A DNA stretch of 64,000 bases from the NCBI RefSeq assembly GCF_910592395.1, contig NC_088326.1:2423001-2487000 (forward strand). Direction: 5' to 3'. The translations under genes and the position numbers were made by a program. Under the pieces are notes generated by a model. The model was given only the letters and a program-made list of their open reading frames with translations, was not told the DNA's origin and did not search any database. Each line of letters opens with the position of its first letter. Position 1 is the stretch's first letter. Below, piece after piece: positions 24,301 to 36,300 of the stretch. This DNA comes from Lineus longissimus (lineage: Eukaryota > Nemertea > Pilidiophora > Heteronemertea > Lineidae).

Positions 24301-27300
24301 TATTGTAGACCTTTTGTGAAATGTAACCAAATCAGTGTGTAATAGATTTCACAAAAGGTCTACAATAGGGAAATGAACAACAAGTCCGTATCAACCTGTC
24401 GAGTTCAGATGCGACAAGTGCCTAGTTTTGGTAGAGCGAGTCACATTTTTCTTGAGAGTTGTATAAGAAGGCTTGGGCCGACTTTTGTACGAGGCAATTT
24501 TCTCAACTTTGAAGGAATGTACTCTAAGAAACCCATGCAGGGTCATGCCCTTGCACTAATTGTACCAATGTGTATGCGTAAACATATGTGTATATATATA
24601 TGTAGGACTTTGGACATTGGGCAGCCATAGGCTCTCTGGGGGAGCCGAACACTATTACTTTGTTTCGTCCCAATTCTGAATGAAAAACATGTTTTTCTTT
24701 GAGGTCAGTAGTGAGGGCACGTCCCCCAACCTCTGATTGGTCCTTGCCTTGTTGGTGGATTGTGCGATGCATTTGGGGATGGTTCAGACGTCTATGAGTA
24801 GATGGCAGCACAAATTTGTGATTGTCCGCTAGAGTTTACCGTTCACCAAGCAAGGGCTGGAGAGTAGGCTTTAATGACTGGTCTTGCAAAATTAACCATG
24901 ATCATCTAGGCACTGACAGCGCAGGTGTTCGACTATATTATACATATTAATTGCATCTGTATCAATGAATATTTAATCGTGTAGAATAAATTTAAGTAAT
25001 CATTCTGAACTAATCATAATGCAGGTTCCTATATCTGTGCATTGGTTTGACTCACAGGTTTGATCAAATTGAATTTAGAAAATTTTGAGAGCTGAAAACT
25101 TCTTCCAACTTCCACAAAGCTTAAAATTAGGCCACCTTCCCAGAAATATAACAATTGTTGTTTTTCCTTTCAGGTTTCTATGATCTTTCGTTTTGACTTG
25201 AAAGTTTTAAAGGGGTATGGCCTTCAGGTTCTGTAGTACAGTTAATATGCATGCAAATTTGTTAAAACTTGGCCATCATAGTATTTGTAAATCAGTGAAC
25301 ACAACAGCATCGTTGAACTTTATATTCAGTATGTATTTACACAATTGAAAATTTTCAATTTCAAATTTCAAATTTTGAACAAACAAGAAGCCTTTAAGTC
25401 CAATAGTTTCAGTACTCTAACTTTGACTGGTGGGTTGATGAAACGATATCAATAATGTTAAAATAGGTTGTGGTACTTCTAACAGAGGTCTGTGCCTTAA
25501 ATGGAGGTAGGTCATGTACCTTTAACACCTTTAACTAAAGAACGGGCACGGTACCTTTAACACTGCAACAGGTTTCTTATTTCGGCAATAAACCGTTTCT
25601 TAGAATCAGTAGGGTGCTGCGTCTTTAATAAATATGGCACCTTTAATATAAACCATTCGAGGGTGAATAAGTACACGTGCACTGCCCAGCTGACTAAATG
25701 TATTAGTTTTATCTGCTTAACCATTACACCACAAGTCGGGACTCAGTCAGCCAGACACCAGACTTCCTTGGGTAGGGTCCGAAAGAAAAGTGGAAAAACG
25801 GATAATTTCTCACAATTTCCAAAACGGATACCATAGTAACCGAGATTTTTGTGCTCTATTTATAGGTCATTGTGTTTCATTCATGTTTTATGGCCGAGGG
25901 CGGGGATTTTACCGGTGACTTTAGTACACTGTTTATTTTACATCCTCTCTCATCGCTCTATTTATAAATAAGGATTTTATGAGCGTTGCATGGTGGCTGG
26001 TATTGTCCAGGACAAGCGGCATGTATTGTGTGGTTGGGGTACTTCAGTGTGTTCCTGATCAGTCTGAGGAATAAGGTCTGAAAGAGGATGTGATAGGAAT
26101 AAGCAGGTTGGTACTGTCACCTGAAATTGAATTCGGTTCACTTCCATGGGTCATTGGGAATCAGTGGTTGGATAACTTTCCTATTTTGTAAGTTTGATTC
26201 ATTTATTCCATTCTTAGGATATTAAATCGGTACATCTTCACCAATGTACAATATTACAACTTGTGTGGCCTATTCATTTGTGACATCTCATCTCATTATT
26301 CCCTCCCCATTCATTTCTTGCAGCTAGTCAAAAGGGTATTTCTTACTAACTTGCTACCATTTTGATGTTTTGCCATGATGATATGACACTCTGGTGCAGT
26401 AATTAGTCGAAGCATTGATGGGTAAATTGTCACAAAAAGTCCGCTGGGATTGGGGACGTATATTCGGTTGGCCATCCCCGAGAGAGGGGTCATTTTGAAA
26501 TTTAGAATGAGCACTGGTCTGCTGAGTGAGAGGGGGGAGCGGGTCTGCTCATCTTGGATAGAAAGGTAGGCCTACTTGATGTGACAGAGATGGATTTGGA
26601 AGGGAGGGTTTCATTTTCTCTCAAGATAGCAGACAGATTGCTTTGTGGATTGGCTCCTCTTTGCCATGAAGTCCAGCAATGTGTCAGCATGGATGCTGGT
26701 ACGCAGATGGATCTCCTGACTTCTGACGTGCTCAGGGCAGATATATAATACGCACATTATGAAATAATAGTTCAATACTGGTCTAATTTGCAGACCTAGT
26801 TCCAAGCATGGGGAAAAAGCTCGGCGATCTAGAGCAAATGTTGACAATTAATTTGCATCGTACCGAATTTTCCCACAAAAACAGCATTTGCAGCCTGATA
26901 CATGTACCAAGGTGACTCTCAACTGAAGCACCATCAGGCCCGGCTGGTCAATGCCTGCATCATCGGTCGTTCTCAATTTACAGAATTCCCGCGTGTCGTT
27001 CATGACCATAAGTTGATGATAGGCCTTAAATGTGATTAAGTGCACCGTTATTTATGTGCCATATGGTGGCATGTGTGGCTATGTGGCAAGAGATGAATGA
27101 TATGTGATGTGAAATTCAATACCACTGGATATTATTACGTGTGGACGTCTAATTTCATGGTCAAGGACAACATAACCATTGACATCGTCTCTTCAGTTGA
27201 GATCAATGCATTGTATCAAACAACAGGAGATCGTAAGTTGACCCCAACCTCATAAGTCATACCTTAGCAAATTGCACGTTTCAATTTTCTAGGAGAAGGG

Positions 27301-30300
27301 GGTCATTTTGAGTTCAAACTATGGTGCAAAATCCCAGAGGAGACAAAAATGGGTACTTTTTCAGTAAGATTTCTTGACTTAAGTTCTAGCGCAAGAGTAA
27401 TTTCACCCAATCAAAGCATCACTAGCGTTTGATTCTAGGAATCTAATCATCCCTGTAGCAACGTTATCAAATCCGCATTTTCATTGCTTCATCTTGCCGA
27501 CGGAAAAGAAAGCACTATCTTCCCTGAGATGCGCGCTCCAACCTCGATCCTGGGATAATTTCTGAGTATCATTTCTAATCATACGAATCATCAGAAGTAC
27601 GGTACTGCAACCAAGGTTGACAGTTAAATCTGAGATGCTGACTTAAAGGTGATGTATGTCTGTACTTCGGCCAATGGGAGGAAATATCTGGGGGTTGGTT
27701 TGCAGGGCTCAAGAAGGGAACATTGACCCCTGATTTCCTCAAAATAGGCAAACTCGTGGAATGGTCTTGAACAGGCCTAGCCGACCCTGTACTTCAGTCC
27801 TCCTGCACTAGAAAAAAGTAAGTGTGCGTGTACTGTCCTGTGTCTGGGACAAGTGGGCAGTCATAGTGTTTCAAAGGAAGGGTTGCGTAAACTAAATATT
27901 TTTGGAAAGATTACGACCATTAATTGTTCTCTGTGTGGGTGGTGGTTTACTGAATGTGTAGGCCTAACATGGCTCTTCCACCCTCTACAACTATTACAAT
28001 CAGGTCCAGGCCTAGCTTTCTAGTGGGGGACCAGTAAAGTTCTGTCTCCCCTTGGTCCCTTTAAAAAAACATTTTCAAGAAATGAAGTGGGCTGTGAAAG
28101 GGGTTTAAGTATGGTCCCTTTGACTTAGCCAGACAATGTGGGCCAAATTCATAAAGGGCGTTTAGCTTAAAACAGCATTTAACCACTGAGTAGACAGGTT
28201 CAGGTCCTTCATGCAAATCTTCACAGAATATGAATAGGCCCTGAAACTGATTGGAGAGAAGTTACACACATGTAACCCTTAAATGACTTTTATGAATTTG
28301 GCCCTGTGTCCTTTGTGTTTCTTAGTTGTTATTATGACCACTAATCTGAGTTGTTTATAAATCAGAGCTATTCACACACAGGCATGCCTCGTTGTGTTCA
28401 AAGTGAATTGATCACACTTCTCAGTTAAAGCTTGTGGTCATTGGTTGTTGGTCTGACCTCTTTGTCTATGGATAAAAACGGTTTTTGTCATCTTTCGTGC
28501 AATTTCTGTGAGGTGAGTGGTTTCAGTGGTTGCACAGTTGATCCATATGTTTTGTCCCAATCAACACAGAAATCAGTTTAAAGATAGTTTTGAGGTTATG
28601 TTAGTTATGTCGAGTGCCTCGCAAACGGGTGATTTTTGTTGCAGTGACCTGCAAAGATTGCCCCCGAAATGTTGTCACGAATTAAAAAGCTAAGCTCCTT
28701 TTGGATTTGGCCCACAGCCCATCAGATCTGCTGACGACCATGACTTGTACACACAGATATTCCTATTCAGTTGATTGCTCCAATTTATTATTCATCATCT
28801 CAGAGACACAATTGAACTAATTATTGTATCTGTGTTTTATGAATGACTGAGGACACATCTGCTGTTTTAGATGTGGGTCTGGGGGCCATGATAGTTGTTT
28901 TAAATGGTCACGTCATAGGCCTTCACTCAGTACAGCTGTACCAAATGCTCCATTGATCTTTTGCCTTAATTTAAAGGGAGCCTACAACCAGGACCAAGGT
29001 TGGCTAGATAAAGTTAAGCAAAGTCGCTTCTAGGTGTCTCTACTATCTTACAGGACATTGACTCTATTCACGCTACAAGGACATTGACTCTATTCACGCT
29101 TGTACAAGGATATTGACTCTATTCACCCTTGTACAAGGACATTGACTCTATTCACGCTTGTACAAGGACATTGACTCTATTCACGCTTGTACAAGGATAT
29201 TGACTCTATTCACGCTTGTACAAGGACATTGACTCTATTCACGCTTGTACAAGGATATTGACTCTATTCATGCTTGTATAAGGACATTGACTCTATTCAT
29301 GCTTGTACAAGGACATTGACTCTATTCATGCTTGTACAAGGACATTGACTCTATTCACGCTTGTACAAGGACATTGACTCTATTCACGCTTGTACAAGAA
29401 CAATGACTCTATTCATGCTTGTATAAGGACATTGACTCTATTCATGCTTGTACAAGGACATTGACTCTATTCATGCTTGTACAAGGACATTGACTCTATT
29501 CATGCTTGTACAAGGACATTGACTCTATTCACGCTTGTACAAGGACATTGACTCTATTCACGCTTGTACAAGAACAATGACTCTATTCATGCTTGTATAA
29601 GGACATCGACTCTATTCATGCTTGTACAAGGATATTGACTCTATTCACCCTTGTACAAGGACATTGACTCTATTCACGCTTGTACAAGGACATTGACTCT
29701 ATTCACGCTTGTACAAGGACATTGACTCTATTCACGCTTGTACAAGAACAATGACTCTATTCATGCTTGTATAAGGACATCGACTCTATTCATGCTTGTA
29801 CAAGGACACTGACTCTATTCTATTCATGCTTGTACAAGGACATTGACTCTATTCATCCTTGTACAAGAACAAGGACTCTATTCATGCTTGTACAAGGACA
29901 ATGACTCTATTCATGCTTGTACAAGGACATTGAATCAATTCACACTTTTAGTTTTACGAGGACATTGACTCTATTCACACTTGTACGAGGAACACCTTTA
30001 TTACCAAATTGAACAAAATCCACTTCCCGTACTGTGCATATTGGCCACTTGGAGACCACCAATTTTACCTTCATGCCTGTAGTCCCCCTTTAAATATGAT
30101 TCCCACTTGAGGACATGAATACTGAGAAAATAGCAAACACCCATCTTTCAAGTAGCTTGCCAAAGTCAGGTGCAAGTGTACTGTCAACATGGGCCAACAG
30201 TGTGTGTCGGCCTCATTTATATGTTTGACAAGTTTTTGACAAGTCAACTTGAAGACAAATATGTTCACACATGTATTAAAATCTTGTTGATTTTGTTGCG

Positions 30301-33300
30301 AATGTTTGAAATGTTGTGTCAACTGGTATATGTATAACTGAGAGGGTATATCATGAGGTATGTTGTCTTGTTTTTCTTGTATTGTCTATTCTATGTTAGG
30401 GTAGGGTTGGGCGATATTTTTGGCCAGGGAGGAAAAGTCCATCCCTGGCTACATTCCGATGTGTCGGGTCTTCTTCTTGCCCGGCCTTATGCAAGTATCA
30501 ATTCGTTTCTTGTACCCCCCTCCTCAAGGGTAGTTGAGCTATCACCACTAATCTTTGCCGATGCTTGAGTAGTGTTTATATTTCCTTCAGTGAAAATTTG
30601 GCGAAGCTGGAAAGAATAAGGATGCTAATGTGTCGATGTCTTGTCGAACATACAGCCTTACCCAGTAAAATTAGTCCGGTTACTTTATACGATGGTGACA
30701 ACTGATATATTGTTGATGGTGATGTCTTGACGAAAGAAAAAGTAGCCTTGGTGAAAAAAGGGTGATGCTTGAGCCTTAAGATGTCGTTATAGGGTGATAA
30801 GGTGTCGTACCCTTGAGGAGGGGGGGTACAAGACACGAATTGATACCTGCATTAAGGCAACAGGTAGAATTTATAGCGACCTGGGTTTTACGTCTCGGTC
30901 AAAGGGCAACGATCTGTCGCTTAAACTACGGCGTACTTTCTGCAATGGCGTGATCAGATTGAAACTGTTCACGACAGATATGTGCCATTTGAGTGCAATA
31001 AACCTCATGATCGGATGATATATGGAGATCGCTTATATCAAGATATTTTTCATCGCATTGTTAGAGACATTGCCAAATAGTCTTTATAGTGGCATCCTGC
31101 CAGGTCAGTCTGTGGCGAATGTGGGATGACACTGATAAAGGTCGATCAGTATTCTAGTGATGATCTCGACTTTGATTGAGGTGTAATATATTCCACTTTA
31201 TACCACTAAATTTCCACAGGCATCGTATTTTTGCTGTTTTCGTGAATAACCAAAATAAGGATAGCGAAAAAAATTTCGATTGAAAAACTGAACGAAATTT
31301 CAAAATCAGTCTAAAGTTGTGAAATGACTGATATTTTAAAGAAATATTCGCTAAATTTCAATAATAAACTGACCCAAAAAACTTAATCTGACCCACCTTC
31401 CTCTACCTATAGTCTCCCTTAATGCAAGTATCAATTCGTTTCTTGTACCCCCCTCCCCCCTCCTCAAGGGTAGTTAAGCTATCACCACTAATCTTTGCCT
31501 ATGCTTGAGTAGTATTTATATTTCCTTCAGTGAAAATTTGGCGAAGCTGGAAAGAATAAGGATGCTAATGTGTCGATGTCTTGTCGAACATACAGCCTTA
31601 CCCAGTAAAATTAGTCCGGTTACTTTATATGATGGTGACAACTGATATATTGTTGATGGTGATGTCTTGACGAAAGAAAAAGTAGCCTTGGTGAAAAAAG
31701 GGTGATGCTTGAGCCTTAAGATGTCGTTATAGGGTGATAAGGTGTCGTACCCTTGAGGAGGGGGGTACAAGACACGAATTGATACTTGCATTAAGGCAAC
31801 AGGTAGAATTTATAGCGACCTGGGTTTTACGTCTCGGTCAAAGGGCAACGATCTGTCGCTTAAACTACGGCGTACTTTCTGCAATGGCGTGATCAGATTG
31901 AAACTGTTCACGACAGATATGTGCCATTTGAGTGCAATAAACCTCATGATCTGATGATATATGGAGAGCGCTATATCAAGATATTTTTCATCGCATTGTT
32001 AGAGACATTGCCAAATAGTCTTTGTAGTGGCATCCTGCCAGGTCAGTCTGTGGCGAATGTGGGATGACACTGATAAAGGTCGATCAGTATTCTAGCGATG
32101 ATCTCGACTTTGATTGAGGTGTAATATATTCCACTGTACACCACTAAATTTCCACAGGCATCGTATTTTTGCTGTTTTCGCAAATAACCAAAATAAGGAT
32201 AGCGAAAAAAATTTCAATTGAAAAACTGAAAGAAATTTCAAAATCAGTCTGAAGTTGTGAAATGACTTATATTTTAAAGAAATATTCGCTAAATTTCAAT
32301 AATAAACTGACCCAAAAAACTTAATCTGACCCACCTGTCCTCTACCTATAGTCTCCCTTAATGCAAGTATCAATTCGTTTCTTGTACCCCCCTCCTCAAG
32401 GGTAGTTAAGCTATCACCACTAATCTTTGCCGATGCTTGAGTAGTATTTATTTTTCCTTTAGTGAAAATTTGGCGAAGCTGGAAAGAATAAGGATGCTAA
32501 TGTGTCGATGTCTTGTCGAACATACAGCCTTACCCAGTAAAATTAGTCCGGTTACTTTATATGATGGTGATAACTGATATATTGTTGATGGTGATGTCTT
32601 GACGAAAGAAAAAGTAGCCTTGGTGAAAAAAGGGTGATGCTTGAGTCTTAAGATGTCGTTATAGGGTGATAAGGTGTCGTACCCTTGAGGAGGGGGGGGG
32701 GGGTACAAGACACGAATTGATACTTGCATAAGGCACTAGACCATCCCACCACCCTTCAGTCACCAAGCAATACCAAGCCATCCTACAGCATACGCTGGCA
32801 ATCAAGATAATTGCGATATAAACTGATAAGAACCTCGCCTTGCCATATTTGTGTCTACAATCAGTACATCAAATGCATTTGGCACATTAAATGGATTCAT
32901 ATTGCAATGGGATACAGTGTTTCCTGAATACATGTAGATTTATAGCCAATTTTGATTAACTTCGGATTATTCTTAGATATACACCACCGTTCTGTAAGGT
33001 AATATGCTACAATTATAGCCTCTATGTGCATTAATGTGTACTTCCAACTGTTTTCTACATGGTATTGGCTATAATTGTACTGGGGCCGTAATTGCACCGG
33101 GCTATAGGTTAAAAATGCAGGTTTTTATACCTTACATGTACAACAGCTTTAACTGGAAGTTATGATAAGATACCTTATAAAAACTTTGGTCCTCAAGTTG
33201 AAGATATGCGACCAAATTATGCCACCCAAATAATACATAAATCAATACGCCTAGTTGTCATAACCTAATTGAGGAGATGATTTTTTCATTCATCTTCGAG

Positions 33301-36300
33301 CCCCGCTATTCAAACAAATTTCGAAAGTCCATAATTGATAACACTGGCTGGTGGTTTGGTGCTTGTGTACTCCCGAGTTCTGTGGAAGTTTGGTGGTCTG
33401 TCAGCGGTCTAGTTATCACCACCAGACTGTTTGGTGCTAGTCTGCTCCGGTTGCAGTGGCAGTCCGGTGGTGTGTCAGTGGTCTATCACCACCAGACTGT
33501 TTGGTGGTACTCTACTCCAGGTTCAGTGGAAGTCCTGTGGTCTGTCATGGGTCTATCACCACCAGACTGTCCAAAACATCTTAATTCCAGACTCTGAACT
33601 TTATGCGTAATTGATGCGACATGGTCAAACATTGTCAAGTTACTGCTGAATGGCTTAGAAATTCAATGGTGGTCTTTTCTCATATCTAAACATAGCAGGT
33701 CAGCAGGTATAGGGAGATGAGTACTGCGTCTGATAAACTGCCTAACAGTACCCGGTACAATGTCCAACAAATGGTTTAGCATGTTCATGCCCTATGGGTC
33801 AAATATTTTCTTCGCTACACTGAAAGGAAAGGGCATGCCCCATCACAAAACGCAGTGTGTAGATTTGCAGTCTGGAAAATCATCATTCTTAAAACGCACA
33901 CAGCATCAATTCACGTTTTTCTTCGTCTGGCATAATGTACTGTAGCTTTGTCCAACTCACAATACAAATATCGTCCACACACGTTTGTTGTATTGTGCAG
34001 TGGTCATAGCTTATTTGAACAACGGTCCTGCGATGCCAGAAAGAGATTTCACTATGTGATGGAAATGTTCTCATCCAGCTGGTGTTGAGGTCGGCAGAAT
34101 CGAATCAATAGAATCGTGAAAATAATTGTGTCATGTTTGCGATGTTAAAGCTCACCAAACTGCGTGCACTCGGTGACTCCTTCTTTGGTAATCATAAATT
34201 AGCCTAGGACTCAAGCAGCACCATCCAGGGCAGTCTGCTCGGTTAGTTGGAAGGTCTGCCATGAATACCCAAGTGCGATAAGATTCTCGCAATCTTAAGA
34301 ACTGCATGATTCTTCAGGGTGATCATTGAGCTGAGGGATGATTTAATTGACTTGACGAATCGAATGGCTGGCGAAATCTTACAAACTTTCTTGGCACTTT
34401 TTACTTGTTTTCATTCATTTTCAACTATACATCTCAGAAGCTTCTCACTGTCAATCTTTGCCATCCGTTTGTACTCAGCCCTTTAAAATACTTGCGAGAC
34501 ATATTGCCATGGCAACGCCACTGTAATGGCCGTATGGTGTTGACATGGCTGATATCATATTGGGGCGTCTGCTGTGCTGAGTGGCGATAAAGCAGTTTGT
34601 CAATTGCGGGTGGTGTGGTGCTAGCGTGTCTTATGACAATTTGTTGATTTATGAGGTACCAGTCGGTCTGTCCACATTGATGGGGTGGTAAATGTTTTTG
34701 ATGCATTCTTGGGCAAGAGTGCAGGCCAAGTTACCAGGTTCAGTGTCTTCGGTCCTGTCCTATCATTGCCTCATCTGGATTATTGTAAACTCGTGAAAGA
34801 CGTCTTAGTCTGTTAATCTTTGATCACCCTGAACGCGTAGCGCTAGGCCTGTGGTTAGCGTAATGAATGGAGAAGGGATCATCGTAAACTGGAGGGAAAT
34901 CTCAATGACGCCCATAGGACTTTTGTGATGAGGCCGACTCAGGCCATTGCCCTGGCCCCGTGGTGTCATTAATGAGCTTGGTTGTAGGTGCGGGTCCAGG
35001 GTAGTCTACGTGGTCTGTTTAAATCAGCTTTCCCAGATTACCAGCTAGCTAATTTGGATTGTGAAACAAGTTCCTTCGAGCTCATTTCCAACTTCGTCAG
35101 GAACCCTTCAAGATCGTAGTCTTTGCGAGACAGGTGCAACTCCCTCTATTTGTAACTTTAACACTATCAGTCATTTCAGCTCTCTACCATCTTCAGCAGG
35201 AACTGGTCCAGATTGTAGAGTCCTCGAAGGAAATGTGCAGCTCCCTCTATTTGTAACTGTCATACTATCTGTCGTTTCAGCTCTCTCCCAACTTCGTCAG
35301 GAACTCGTCGAGATTGTAGAGTCGTCGCGGGACATGTGCAGCTCCCTGGGACATTGTGTGACATTATTTAGCCAACAGGAAGAGGTAGGTGACATCAGTG
35401 GCTGCAATATAAGTTTGTCTCTAAGTAAAGCTTGGCGAAGCACGCATTGCCATGGAATCCTTCTCCTTCAGTCAGCTGGCATACAGTTGAGCCTAGTTTA
35501 AAAATGTTCTAACAGATGGCAGCACACAGCTGGCTTTGGTTAATGTTATCCAAGTGAACAGAGCAGCATGATGTAGGTAGGAATGTGGGAAACACGAGTA
35601 GCTTGCATCGACTCTTACATTGGCCAAAGTGTCACCAGGCCAATAAATCCATTGGTGCCTGAACTGTAGTGGCACAGAAGACGCTGGTCCTACCTTGGAG
35701 GAGGAATACTCCCTGGAGAAAATCACCTCCAAGTGCAGAGCAAACGCTGAAGAAGAATGATGAATACGATGTCGAGAGTTGAATATCTTTATTGTCTTAT
35801 ATTTGCTTCTGACGGTTACCTTTCCGTGTTTCAGCTCAGGAAGTTACAGCTGCAACAAGAGATGGAGCGTTCACGGGTGCTGCAGGACGCGCTTCACGTC
35901 CTGGCGACAGAACACCACGAGCTCGAACAGTCCATGACGAACGCCGGTAGCAAGTCGCCGCCGAAGTTCTACGACACGGATGATGATGAGTTTTATGACT
36001 GTGATGATGATGGTAGGTATTGTGTTCGGACAAGTTTTAAACAGGGTAGAGTCTTACTGAAAATGTGATCAAGGAATTTTGTCGAGAATTGGTGAGTTTA
36101 GGGACCAGTGTAGGATAGCTTGTTAATCTCGAAGGTAATTTGGGCTGTCATGTTGCAAAAGGGGTTCTTAAAGACCCACAGAGACTCCTGCCCTGCCACT
36201 GTCTTAAGGTAGGGTTCGAGTTATTGGTACAAAACTGGACGATTGTCTACCCAAATACTGTGTGGAGCTATTGTTAAAATGCTGACCAAACTGAATGTTT

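Noticed and set aside
29050-29990. Possible CRISPR array
   Set aside because: Units are contiguous with no unique spacers, and the context is an intron of an animal gene.
30576-32729. Three similar minus-strand frames of 86-93 codons in the E elements
   Set aside because: Similarity follows from recent copying of the DNA. The frame runs through a G homopolymer of varying length and one copy reads a different start frame; no known domain.
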